Below, one piece after another: positions 10,576 through 21,581 of a stretch of 64,000 nucleotides of DNA. The stretch's first letter is position 1. The number at the start of each line of letters is the position of its first letter. The translations under genes were made by a program, and so were the position numbers. The notes under the pieces are model-generated. The model did not search any database. It was not told the origin of the DNA and saw nothing but the letters and a program-made list of their open reading frames with translations. The stretch covers positions 13,356,061 to 13,420,060 of the forward strand of contig OX387188.1 of assembly GCA_947561395.2 (NCBI GenBank). The letters run 5' to 3'. This DNA comes from Buxus sempervirens. Its lineage: Eukaryota > Streptophyta > Magnoliopsida > Buxales > Buxaceae.

Positions 10576-10936
10576 TTGTGTGAATTCGTCCTTTCTCAAT
10601 TTCTGAGCCTTATTTACACTCATACCTCTCTCTGGGAGATTCGAATCCCCTTTTTTACCCTCCGTGGTTTAATTGATTTACCTCAACTCCTTCTTTGAAA
10701 GTTAACTGGAACATTCTGGAACCTTATTTTGGCATACCCTTAGGACCAACCATGCCCCTAGGTTTGCCTATAAATAGAGGGCCTCTCCTCAAGCAAATGG
10801 TTGAGAATCTAAAGCTTGAAGAGCTCCAAGTGAAGAAGGGAACCCCTGCTTCTCTGCTTTCTCAATCCAGGTAAGTCCCTTTTCTCTTTTATTTTCTGTT
10901 TTTAATTCTAGAAATAGTCTAATCTTCTCCATTTCT

Positions 10937-11245
10937 ATAGAATAAGGCATAGTTTATACTTGTATCCCCAAACCTGCCTCCAAGTACCTCAAGACTCCTT
11001 TCTAGCCGTAAAACGTGAAGAGAGAGCTAGGGGAAAGGGGAACAGGTGGATTCTTAGAATAGAATCCTATAATCTGTTCTTCTCTCTTTTTTGTAGAATA
11101 AGGCCATTTGATTGTGTTTGTATCCCCAAAACTATCTCCAAGTACTTCAAGACTCCTCTCTAGCCGTAAAACGTGAAGAGAGAGCTAGGGGAAAAAAGAA
11201 CAGGTGGATCCGTACGATAGGCCCCTATGTGCTGTAATCTGTGAT
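10937..11245 (+). repeat. Direct duplication of about 155 bp in the LTR
   Basis: Two units (about 10937-11091 and 11092-11245) share TAGAATAAGG, TGTATCCCCAAA, TCTAGCCGTAAAACGTGAAG and GAACAGGTGGAT. Each begins with an acceptor-like pyrimidine stretch plus TAG. The CTAGCCGTAAAACGTGAAGA box is also found in the related LTR at about 57690-57712 (opposite strand). Confidence 0.8.
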
Positions 11246-12181
11246 ATGTGATTTCTTTTACTATTCTGTTCATATTTTAAAAGTTTCATTCTGAATCTGG
11301 AGGAATCCTATGGATTCATGCTGTTTATAGCATGAGATCCCTACTCCCTCCTACAGTTTTGGCTTTTCACACATATTGCACCTATATCACTGTTTTCTTG
11401 ATTTTGGTGATATTTGGCTAGGATTCTGGATCTACCATGATCTATATGATAGATCTGAAACTAAAAGCCTGAGAGTAACCTATAGGGTTTCATGATGTGA
11501 TTTTGAAGTTTTTTAATCTTGGAGAGAGGATCCTATGGTCTAAACTTTCCCTTTTGATGTTTTTTTTCATTAACATGGTTGATTGGGGTTCTATCTCTTC
11601 ACTAATGAGAGATCTGGATCAGATCTGTACCCTAAAGAACTTTACTCTTCAATGTTTTAATCAAGAGATTTCAATCTGGGTTTTCATCCTTTTAATGGTT
11701 TAGCCTAAAGCTAGTTTTTCAGGTTTCACTTTAGGATGGTTTTCTTTGATTTTTATCTCTATTTTATTTCAATCATGAAACCCTTAGAATGATGTGATCA
11801 TATCGAAGGTTCTAAATTAATCGGGCTATTCATATGAAAAACCATACACTTTTGTCACTTTTATGATTTTTTTTTCTTTATTAAGCAAGCTTTCTTTATT
11901 TTTAACATGAACAATACTTGGTAACCACCTTGTGTGGATGAATAGGGGTGCCTAACACCTTCCACTGTTCATAACCTAATCCCCTTACCTATCTCTGGTT
12001 GTTTTTTTTTTTTTGTATTTTAAAATAGAGTTATTTTTACTCTAATTTCTATCTTTTTTATTTGATTTGATATTTTGGTGTCCATTCACACCTAGACAAA
12101 ATGGTGGCTACTCCTTGTTTTAATGAATCCCGTGTGATGATTAGGAAGTCATTAAATTCATTTTCCATGTCTCACAGCGGA

Positions 12182-13230
12182 GTCCATTGAGATACCCTCA
12201 CCTGAGATGATGTGACCAAGAAAAGAGATCTGCCTTAGCCAAAACTGGCATTTACTAAACTTGGCATATAGTTGATGGTCTCTCAACGTATGGAGTATTA
12301 TTCTCAAATGACCAACATGCGCTTCTTAAGTCTTGGAATATACCAAAATATCATCAATGAAAACCAACACAAAGTTATCCAGATATTGGTGAAAGACTCG
12401 ATTCATGATATCCATGAAAACTGCGGGGGCATTAGTCAACCCAAAAGGCATGTCTAGAAACTCATAGTGTCCATACCGAGTCCGAAATGCTGTCTTCTCT
12501 ATATCTTCTTCAGCCACTCTTAACTGATGATAGCCTGATCTCAGATCAATCTTGGAAAACGAAGATGCACCTCTCAACTAATCAAACAAGTCATCGATCC
12601 TAGGCAAAGGGTACTTGTTCTTAACCGTGACTTGGCTAAGTTGCCTATAATCAATGCACATGCGCATACTACCATCCTTCTTTGGCACAAAAAGAACTGA
12701 TGCACCCCATGGTAACACGCTGGGTCTGATAAATCCCTTCTCCAGAAGCTCATCTGTCTGCTTCTTTAACTCATCCTGCTCAGGTTTTTCCAACCTGTAA
12801 GGTGGCTTGGACACAGGAGCCGTACCAGGCTGAAGCTGGATTCTAAAATCAACGGCTCTAGCGGGTGGTAATCCTGGCAGATCATCAGGAAATACATCTG
12901 CGAACTCAAATACCACTGGCACATTAGAAAGGTTAACTGTGTCACTTCTGGTCTCTTCTACTGCCACCGAAGCAACTAACCCAATCCGAATATCCAATCC
13001 TTCACAAATAAAGCAAAAGTCGGCTACCTAGGCTTACTAATTATAACTGTCCCCTTATGACAGTCAATAGTGATATAGTGTCTAAATAACCAGTTTATTC
13101 CCAATATCACATCATATCCTCTAAACTCCAGCTCAATCAAATCCCCGGGTAACTCTACTCGACCCATTCTGATCATACAGTCTCTATATACAATTTGGAC
13201 CCTAGTGGTCTCTCCCAAAGGTGTGAGCAC
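12182..13230 (-). pseudogene. Tekay-type pol: C-terminal protease and reverse transcriptase
   Basis: Minus strand. 13230-13024 encodes the protease tail ([15 protein letters not shown] and [11 protein letters not shown]); the DSG active site would be upstream and is missing at the junction. 12997-12326 encodes [60 protein letters not shown], and the catalytic FIDDILVYS. The frame is broken by a TAG (12578-12580) between LFD and LRGASSF, by a frameshift between protease and RT near 13020, and by loss of frame after DDILVYSKT. The order fits a chromovirus pol running leftward. It is joined back-to-back with a plus-strand pol at 13231. Confidence 0.9.
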
Positions 13231-15514
13231 ATATAAAGAACATTTGGGGATAGTGCTTCAAACATTAAAGAAACATCAATTGTATGCTAAACTTGAGAAA
13301 TGTGACTTTTGGAAGAACGAAGTCAAATTTTTGGGGCACGTGGTGGTAAAAGATGGAATCTCTGTAGATCCATCTAAAGTGGAGGCAGTCTTGAATTGGG
13401 AACAACCAAAGAATGCTACAGAAGTGAGAAGCTTTTTGGGCTTAGCAAGTTACTATAGGCGATTCATAGAAGGATTTTCTCGTGTAGCTGCTCCTTTAAC
13501 CAAACTAACTAGAAAGAATGTTAAGTTCTTGTTGACTAAGGAGTGCAAGGAAGCCTTCACAGAGTTAAAGAACAAATTGGCATTAGCACCTGTTCTAACT
13601 TTGCCAATCAGTGGGAAGCAGTTTCAGATTTTCATAGATGCTTCTTTGCAAGGACTAGGGTGTGTCTTAATGCAAGAAGGGAAGGTTGTGGCATACGCTT
13701 CTTGGCAACTAAAGCCACATGAGGTAAATTATCCGACGCATGATTTGGAATTGGTTGTAGTAGTGTTTGCCCTAAAGTTATGGAGGCACTACTTATATGG
13801 TGAGAGATTTGAGCTCTTTTCCGATCACAAGAACTTAAAATATATTTTCTCACAGAAAGAACTTAATATGCATCAAAGGCGGTGGATGGAGCTAGTTAAA
13901 GACTATGATTTCACATTACAGTGCCATCCGGGGAAGGCGAATGTAGTAGCCGATGCTTTGAGCAGAAAGCCTAGAAGCACACTATTCTTTTTGATTGCTC
14001 AGGAAAGGAATTGGTAGAAGGATTTTCAGATTTGGGAACCAAAAAAATCTCAAGATTATCAGGGGTGTATCTCTCTAGTTTGGTTGTGAAGCCAAATCTT
14101 ATCGAAAGGATTGTGGAAGAGTAGGAGCATGATAAGTCACTCCAGTATCTAGTAACAAACGGAAAGGAAGATTTCAGATACCATTTGGATGGTAGTATTA
14201 GATTCAGGGACAGATTGTGTATTCCCAAGGAAAGTGGATTGAAAGAAGAGATCATGAATGAAGCTCATAAGACTTGATACTCTGTACACCCAGGTGGGAC
14301 AAAGATGTATAGGGATCTCCGTAAGCTGTATTGGTGGAAAAATATGAAGAATGAGATTGCTAAGTATGTTTCCCGGTGTTCTACATGTAAGCAAGTAAAG
14401 GCAGAGCACCAGAAACCTGCAGGACCATTGCAATCTCTCCCCATTGGTGAATGGAAGTGGGAAAGCATCTCTATGGATTTTTTTGCAAGATTTCCAAGGA
14501 CCCGCAATAACCATGATACAATTTGGGTTATTGTGGATAGGCTAACCAAATCAGCTCATTTTATTGTTATTCAACATTCTATTTCTATGGATGATTTGGT
14601 TCGACTATATATTGAGAAAATTGTGAGGTTGCATGAAGTACCTGTCTCAATAGTTTCTGATCGGGATTCTCAATTACATCTCGGTTTTCGAAAGGTTTTC
14701 AAAAAGCATTTGGTACAAGACTTGATTTCAGCACCGCATTCCACCCTCAGACTGATGGGCAAACTGAAAGGGTCAATCAGATTCTTGAGGATATGCTTAG
14801 GGCATGTGTACTTGATTTTAAGGGTAGTTGGGAAAGTCATCTTGCATTAATCGAGTTTGTGTATAATAATAGTTACCAAGCAAGTGTCGGAATGGCTCCG
14901 TTCGAGGCACTCTATGGGAGACCGTGTAGATATCCTATTTGTTGGATTGATGTAGGAGAGAAGTTGCTGTTGGGTCCACAGTTTGTAGAAGAGACTATAG
15001 AAAAGATTAAAATTATTAAGGAGAGGTTGAAAACTGCTCAAAGCCGACAGAAAAGCTATGCAAACAGGCGTAGAAGGAAGCTGGAATTTAATGTTGGGGA
15101 TTTTGTTTTTCTAAAAGTCTACCCTATGCGAGGCATCTTCAGATTTGACAAGAAAGGGAAGTTGGCACCAAGGTATATTGGACCATTTCAGATTTAGGAA
15201 CGGTTGGGAAAGTGGCTTATAGAGTTGATTTACCCTCACAATTGTCTTCGATGCATAATGTGTTCCACGTGTCTATGCTTCGGAAGTACGAGCCTGAACC
15301 CACACAAGTCATTGATTGGCAAGCTATACCATTGAGGGATGATGTTTCTTATGAAGAATATCCAATTCGTATCTTAGACCGGAAGGAACACATAATGAGA
15401 AGGAAAACTATTTCCTTGGTAAAAGTCCAATGGAGTAATCATTCTGAGGCAGAAGCTTCATGGGAGCAGGAGTCAGAAATTAGGGAGAAATACCCTCATC
15501 TATTTTGGGATTAG
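13231..15514 (+). pseudogene. Second Tekay-type pol: RT thumb, RNase H, integrase, chromodomain (5'-truncated)
   Basis: Begins abruptly at [12 protein letters not shown] (RT thumb). Then [26 protein letters not shown], RNase H ([44 protein letters not shown]), the integrase zinc finger (H-x6-H, then CSTCKQVK), core (SMDFFARFP, SIVSDRD), GPY/F module (GKLAPRYIGPFQI) and a C-terminal chromodomain-like segment (EYPIRILDRKEH ... VQWSNHSEAEASWE). Breaks: frameshift near 13985, TAG at about 14122, TGA at 14275-14277 (inside the zinc finger), frameshift in the core near 14680, TAG near 15197 and the stop at 15514. The chromodomain marks a chromovirus. Non-functional. Confidence 0.92.
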
Positions 15515-15548
15515 GTATTTTTCTAAATTTCGAGGATGAAATTTCTGT

Positions 15549-15561
15549 AAGGTGGGTAGAA
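15549..15561 (+). promoter_or_regulatory. Polypurine tract
   Basis: AAGGTGGGTAGAA lies immediately before the LTR start TGTAGCAACCCGG, following the usual 'TTTCGAGGATGAAATTT' 3' linker. This is the second-strand primer site for the element encoded at 13231-15514. Confidence 0.8.
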
Positions 15562-15712
15562 TGTAGCAACCCGGTCAAAAGAAAGCAATAATAAATATAA
15601 TATTGACCTTAGTCAACTTTTGACTGGTCAAGGGTCATTCCATTTGGGGATTTTAATTGGTGCTAGTGTAGGACCCTCCCTAGTGGCACATACACATTAG
15701 AAAGCCTTTATT

Positions 15713-15811
15713 TTAAAAGAGCCAAAAGCGTACTCTCCAAACCTTTTGTCCCTTTGCCCTAAAAGAGCCAAAACCGTACTCTCTCCAAACCTTTTGTCCC
15801 TTTGCTTTCTT
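15713..15811 (+). repeat. Tandem duplication in LTR U3/R (2 x about 50 bp)
   Basis: Two units share AAAAGAGCCAAAA, CGTACTCTC and CCAAACCTTTTGTCCCTTTG. They lie where the promoter and start site of this LTR would be expected. Confidence 0.8.
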
Positions 15812-16254
15812 TTACTCTTCCTCAAGAAGCACACAAAACCGTAGGTAAGCCTTGTCCTTTTCTCAAGTTCTATATACCTCCTTCCAAGTTTCTTATTATT
15901 ATTTTTATTTATCTATTTCTTCAATGCTGATTATAGGAGGATTAGAAGAAGAAAAGAAGGAATAGGAGAAACCCTAAGAGATTTGGGGTTGGATTAAGGT
16001 AAGGGTTTTACTTTTGTTTAGATGATAAATAATGTGAGATCTTTGATAAAATAACTACTATGAATTTTAATTAATTTTTGCATGCTTGTTAAATCGTTGT
16101 GGGGTTTAATCTGAATTTTAAATAATTTCTGCACATTGTTAAATCGTTGTGGGATTTAATCTTTTGTTTGTAATGTTTATTTAAATATTAAAGCCTAGTC
16201 GATTTTTACATCTTGTGGTGTTTTATAATAGTTAATTCATGAAATATATATATA

Positions 16255-16440
16255 TGGCTATACTCGTTGAATGATAATGTCATGACTCATTTTTTATTTT
16301 TATTTTTACGTGATCGTTAAATGACAATGGACATGATTCACTTTTATTGTTTTCACATGATCGTTGAATAACAATGGGAATGATTCAATTTTTTATTGTT
16401 TTCTACGTGATTTGTTTCTCTGTAGGATTCACCTTTTACT
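16255..16440 (+). repeat. Degenerate tandem repeat, about 55-60 bp unit, 3-4 copies
   Basis: Units follow the pattern (C/A)GTGATCGTTAAATGACAATGG, (A)CATGATTCA, then a T-rich spacer. A variable region of the LTR analogous in place to the 'cctactcaggg' repeats of other copies. Confidence 0.65.
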
Positions 16441-18134
16441 GTTTTAGGTGATTCGTTTTCTTGTGCTGCCATATTGCTTTAATGGCAAAGGACAATTTTT
16501 ATATATATTAAAACAAAAAGGTGAAAGAATGTTACATGGTTGTCTTGAGATTCACATGGCTGTGGCTGCTTTTCACCTAATCATGCTAATGGCAATGAGA
16601 CCATGTAGGGCAATACTATTTTACATATCATGGCCGTAAGGCTATTGTGAGATCATGGTAATCATTCAATGATGCCATGGGTTCTCTTTTGTCATCACAT
16701 AACCCATTGAATCACCAAATAACTTACTTTTCACATTGACTCATATTTACTTATATCTTTCTTAAAAACATCACATGGCCACAGGAGCCATGGATTTTTA
16801 TTTATATTTTCAAATAATGCATGGCTTCAATGGTATGGCTTTGTCCACATTCTCATAACAGAATTGGCTAACAAGCCATGGCTTAAAGCCAACTCATATC
16901 AAACCTTTTAGTTCATAGTGTCAATCATATGCAATTATTTTAAATTTCATATAACCTTGGGGGTGTGAAATTTCAGACGTGGATTTACATTTTAATAGAA
17001 TATTGATTCCAACTTCTAACATGCCTAGTTCTCAATGTGGGATGTATGCTATGCTGTGTTTAGCCATGTTATGAGTGTAGTTATTTTCTCTTTGTAAAGA
17101 CTATACTATAATTGTTTGTGTTATCATTTATAAGAGCCAATGGTTATGTGTTATCTTTGGTTACAATTATTTTGGTTCAAGAAAGACCTTTTTAAACTTT
17201 GGGTGATTTTCGTGGATCATGGGAATTGTGACAAATTCTATCTGTGTGGTCAATCATATATAAGGAATTGGCACATTGACAAATAACGTAACCATATATC
17301 TTTATCCTAGTGACTACTCGTGAAGGATGACTATCTTAGTGATAAGTTGGTGTTCTTGGGGTTTGAGTCCCTAAGCTTTAAGGAAATAAGGTTGGGCACT
17401 TGTGTCCCATGGGTTGAAAGCCCCTGAAACCATGATGTACATGTGGAATTTATGAGAGTCTAATCCCTGCTGTATTAAAGTGGGATCCAAGGGTGGTTGA
17501 TCCTAGCCAAAAGTTGGATTGCTCTAGCTGGTGGGCTTGACTGTAATTCCGGTTAGATTTGACATGAGAGTCATTAGAATAAAGACCCCATAATTGGGAT
17601 TTGAATGAATTATTGTGATGTTTATGTTGAATGCCTAATATGTGAAACATCATGAATTGTACAAAGTCTAATTATATCAATTCTATGCATAGTAAAAATT
17701 TGATATTTTTAAATTTAAATGGCTGAAGATTTTACATTATTAATTCATATAAATTAAAGTGATTCTTCTTACTGGGCTATGAGCTCACCCCTTTGTGGAA
17801 ATAAACAATTTCAAGTCAGTTGTAGGACCAGAGTTGGAAGAAGCCTAAGTGAAAGTTCTTGAAGTTCTATGGCTAATAGTTTAATATTATTAGTATCTTT
17901 GGATTTAGATTTTGTATTATTAAGAATTCATCTTATTTCAATTGGGTTTGTTAATTTGAGATTTTATGTTATGATGGGTTGTTGAAGACATTTTCTTGGA
18001 TTTTATTAGGTATTACTACTGTCATCTTGGGGATTATGTTATTTTTATAAATTAGTGTAGATTGGTATCTTTAAGTCACGTTTCGGTGCTTTGCAATCAT
18101 ACTATTTTATATGACCGAAGATTGGGGCGTGACA

Positions 18135-18724
18135 AACAATCATATGTATCTTCTATTTCAATCAATATAATAAAATTTATTTCTTCAAATCTTACACTTG
18201 CAATCACACACGTAACGTAGATCTTGTGGTTGGTGCTACGGTTTTGGTTCCACATCTGTGCACGACGGACGGCTCTGCCGCTGGTTTTCCAATTTTTTTT
18301 AAGATCAAAAGTTAAATCAATCAAATCATACCAAGATCAAGCTGGACGGTTTAGCCGCCATCAAGGAACTCTAGAAGTATTGTACGGATCAACAGACGCC
18401 TCCTGGCTTGAGATCTGTACGTATACCGCTTACCATACGTCATTTCACAGTTTAACTACTATACTATCCCACTTGCATAGGGTTAATTACTTAGGTATAT
18501 ATTTAGCATTGGCCGATGTTTCACATTATCTTAGTATAACCAAATACATTTGGCTCTTCATACACAATCATGTAGGGTAATAAAAATAATCACTGAATCA
18601 TAATAAAGAAACAGATTCCTAGAAATAACCTAAGGGTTCTAGCTATTGTGCACTCATTCCACAAAAACAACCTAAGGCTTCTATTTCTAGATTTAGGATC
18701 TTATTTTGTTCTGATACCAAAAAT
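18135..18724 (-). mobile_element. 5' leader of a minus-strand Tekay element
   Basis: Between a primer binding site next to the LTR end at 18725 and the foreign LTR end at 18134. It is collinear with 31925-32440: both share CTATCCCA(C/T)TTG, the TTAGCATT(G/A)GCCGATG stretch and a purine-poor linker next to the PBS. gag, which should follow, is missing. It is probably the upstream part of the pol at 7246-13230, separated from it by the plus-strand element and a deletion. Confidence 0.6.
18708..18719 (-). promoter_or_regulatory. Primer binding site (initiator tRNA-Met type)
   Basis: Minus strand reads TGGTATCAGAAC, close to the TGGTATCAGAGC complement of plant initiator tRNA-Met. It lies 5 nt inside the LTR end at 18725, as expected for a 5' LTR on the minus strand. 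Confidence 0.8.
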
Positions 18725-19592
18725 TGTAATGACCCGGAACCAGGTCTGCCCATCCAAGGCACTCACCTGTCCCCGATCCTTACGGGTAGGCCTTTCGACC
18801 TACTAAAAACACGAGTAATTTAAAACATTTTCCTGAACAAGTGATAGTGGTAGAACAGTTGATACATGTGCATATCAAAGTTTATATAAAGGTAAACATG
18901 TCCTGTGATGGACTACAAAGTTAAATACATGAACTAATTGGCTATTACAAAATGGTGGGTATCTAACCACTCAACTTAGTTATAAGGTTCTACAAGTCCA
19001 AAAAGATACAACTACCATATACAAGAAATGAAGCTCTAAGTAGGATGATAAAAGTCCTCCTATTTATACCCTGGTGCCTTCTCTTTTCCTTTATCCCCAC
19101 TCCGGTCTTTCACATTGGAAGTCGACAGCTCTGAAAACAAAATCGATAAAACAACTTATGAGACGAATGTCTCAGTAAGCAACATATGCATACTCGTGAA
19201 AACACAATTCATGCTAATATCATTCATGACATGTTGATAGTTGAAATATAGTTAAATCGATGACAATTTAATATCAATCAAAGTGATGTAATTCCTTAAT
19301 TACGTAAACAATCCAGCAATCAACAATTGATAATCATACAAAAGTCTCATCAATTAGTTTCCTAGGTAGTTTAACATACATTGCACATGGCCACATTTAA
19401 CTCCACTGATTCCTCACCGTGTGCTAGGCATCCAACATCGATTCCCTTTGATGTTAGGCCTCCATACGCCGATTCCCCTTGATGTTGGGCATCCATGCTG
19501 ACTCCCCGTAGCTGTGGGCATTGACCACTGATGTCACTTGGTGCCGAGATGATAAATAATAATAGTAACTTGGTCATGACATTATACACAAA
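18725..19592 (-). mobile_element. R/U5 part of a minus-strand Tekay 5' LTR
   Basis: Plus strand starts TGTAATGACCCGGAACC (complement of the LTR 3' terminus). Contains an acceptor-like GATTTTGTTTTCAG near 19128-19141 (minus) and, at 19420-19560, three to four units built on 'ccgattccc..ttgatgttgggcatcc'. Interrupted at 19600 by a TIR element. The rest of the LTR continues at 22102-22544 and 24440-25057. Confidence 0.7.
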
Positions 19593-20091
19593 CTTACTTA
19601 GGCCTCGTTTGGCTTTCATTCCGGATTAGGAACTCATTCCGAGAATGAATTCTTAAAACTCATTTTGCGAATCAATTTTGAAGTCTTTCTAATTGCGTTT
19701 GGTTAGCACGTAGCAGAATGAATTTCCACCTAGAAAACTGTTTGGTTAACAAGTAATAAAATGAGTTCTATGAAATTTGTTTTTTCCTTCTTTTTTTTTC
19801 TTTTTCCATGAATAATTATAAGAAATTAGTTGATCCTTGAAAGATAAAATTTGAAACACCTAAGAAATGAAAAACAAAAATAAAATAAAGGATGGGTTTG
19901 CTGATTATGTCTATTAATTTAAAACACATAATGATAGCAACTATCAGTAAAATCACAAAGTCCTATCACATCCATAATTTATAGCAAAGTTAATTACATT
20001 AATACAAATAATACTCTCAAGGGCATTCACTATTGCAAGCATGCGATATAGCTTCAGCAATTGATTGTCTAAATGCATCCATCCTCCTTAT

Positions 20092-20187
20092 TCCTTGTTC
20101 TTGCTGGTCTAGCTCTTCTGGGTCTAGACCTCCTCAATTCCTGCAACTTCTCTACGTTTGCCACACACACAAAATCAACCCCTTCTT
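20092..20187 (-). pseudogene. Second captured exon piece of the same saccharopine dehydrogenase-like gene
   Basis: The minus strand reads ANVEKLQELRRSRPRRARP, a conserved segment downstream of the Rossmann region in this plant family. It is separated from 21068-21581 by about 880 bp without recognisable exon sequence, consistent with intron material or decay. It occurs in the same strand and order as the parent gene would have, which supports capture of genomic (intron-containing) DNA rather than a cDNA. Confidence 0.7.
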
Positions 20188-21067
20188 CTAATATGATTCA
20201 AACCAACCTCTGCACCCCTCATAAACTCCTTTCTCCCATCCATGCTTTCACAGTTCTACATCTCTCAATACAAAAAAAAATTTCTTCGTCTTCTAATTCG
20301 TTCCCATCATAGCTCCAATGCCTAACCCCTAACCTCCCTTTTATTGTCTTTTTCCGTATCAATTCCCAATATTTAATTTATTTCATCAAGTTATTATTGT
20401 ATATCTTAATTGTCAATTCCAATGTATAATGAAAGTGAAACTCCGTTGAGCAAAATGTTACCTTCAAGTTCTAAGAACCCATACTCCCCAACAAAAGACC
20501 TAAGTGACAGGTCTTTAATTTTTTTTTCATACTATGGTTTAACAAGCTAGGCTCACAAGTTCAAGAAATATTGAAATATCCAACTCTAGGTAATGGGACT
20601 CTGATACGCATGGTTCTCACCGAACTCCCTAGCACACATCATGCAAGCCTACCAACACCTCATTAAATTGATATAATAACACTGTCTTTAACTAACTTTC
20701 TTCACCCATATCAACAGATATCATTTTCTAGCACAATCTTGCATAAAAATTCTAATTTGAAATTTGAATCGTGTCATGCTCCTTAAACTGAAACATGAAA
20801 TCCACATCTATTGTCTTATCGATTCCATACCCAACCTTGCTCCTTTGAGCCTATTAGGCCCACCCAATTCACCATCAACCCACAGCAGACACCTCAAACT
20901 AATACATAAATCTCTTATGCTACTGTAGGTTGTACTCGATTTTAATAGCCAAAGGTGAAGCGCCTTAACAATTAACCAACACCACTTCAACATGTTCAGA
21001 TTGTGAATTTTAAGATCCACTTTCACATAACCCTCACTTTCACATAACCCTCAAAAACACCACTTTT

Positions 21068-21581
21068 TGCTTTAAATCAACCCCATTTCTGCGGGAATCG
21101 AATCGAACCCACATGCCGAAACCACAAACGATCCCGCTCGATCCCACTTCCATTGCCTTCTCATGGTAAATCGCCTCCGTTTTCTCCATGAACTCAAGCT
21201 CTCCGCATATGTCCAGGTAGTCACACCCACTTTCCACACAAGCAGACACAACGGGCTCTCCATATAGGTGAAAGGTCTAACACAATTTAACACGAGCTTC
21301 GTTTTGCTACAGAGGTCATTCAGAGAAGATGTGTCAGAAACGTCGGCTTTGATGATGGAAAGCTGAGGAGGGGATGCAGGGTGAGATGCCCATTTCAGCG
21401 CCTCGACCAATTTGGTGGGATTTCGGCCTGCTAAGGCTAGAGATTTGAGTGAGGATGAAGGTGCGTTGAGGAACTTGAGAGCTTCTCTTACAACATATTT
21501 GCCTGTGAAACCAGACACTCCTAGGATTACCAGGTCATAGAAGCCATTGTCGCTCTGTTCTTTCTTTCCTGGGTTCTCCAT
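21068..21581 (-). pseudogene. N-terminal fragment of a saccharopine dehydrogenase-like oxidoreductase gene
   Basis: Minus-strand reading from an ATG at 21581: YDLVILGVSGFTGKYVVREA is the Rossmann GxSGFTG nucleotide-binding motif of the plant saccharopine dehydrogenase-like oxidoreductase family. It is followed by LKSLALAGRNPTKL, ADVSDTSSL, and TKLVLNCVRPF. The continuation ACVESGCDYLDICGELEFME is in another frame (frameshift near 21275), and a second frameshift near 21135 restores VVSACGFDSIPAEMGL. The fragment covers roughly the first 165 codons of a protein usually about 450 long, then stops. It lies inside a TIR transposon, so it is a captured, decaying copy. The parent gene is not in this window. 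Confidence 0.85.

Larger units (their letters stand above)
9898..12176 (+). mobile_element. Solo LTR of a Tat-type gypsy element inserted in RT (2279 bp)
   Basis: Starts TGTAGACACCCCAAAATTGC and ends ATGTCTCACA, which pair as imperfect terminal inverted repeats. Flanks GTGGG (9893-9897) and GCGGA (12177-12181) are a decayed 5-bp duplication: both sit at the same codons of the interrupted RT. TATAAATAG at 10769-10777 is followed by a consensus splice donor CAG|GTAAGT at 10871. It is homologous to the minus-strand LTR at 56114-58533. There is no internal domain, so it is a solo LTR. The homopolymer of G near 10335 and all small ORFs are non-coding. Confidence 0.87.
15562..18134 (+). mobile_element. 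3' LTR of the plus-strand Tekay element (2573 bp)
   Basis: Starts TGTAGCAACCCGGTC right after the polypurine tract and ends TTGGGGCGTGACA. A donor-like AAG|GTAAGG lies at about 15999. The matching 5' LTR is absent from the window because the element is truncated at 13231. The 5 bp after the end (AACAA) would be the right copy of a target duplication whose left copy is lost. ORFs at 16448-16639 and 17450-17653 are not conserved and are ignored. Confidence 0.87.

Noticed and set aside
7246..15514. Host gene annotation (reverse transcriptase or chromodomain protein gene)
   Set aside because: The domain order, LTRs, polypurine tract and multiple disabling mutations show retrotransposon remnants.
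18224..18580. Plus-strand 118-codon ORF
   Set aside because: It lies over the non-coding leader of a minus-strand element, is not present in the collinear leader at 31925-32440, and has no domain.
20073..20312. Plus-strand 79-codon ORF with a hydrophobic start resembling a signal peptide
   Set aside because: The opposite strand encodes the conserved ANVEKLQELRRSRPRRARP segment of a captured gene, so the plus-strand ORF is its shadow.
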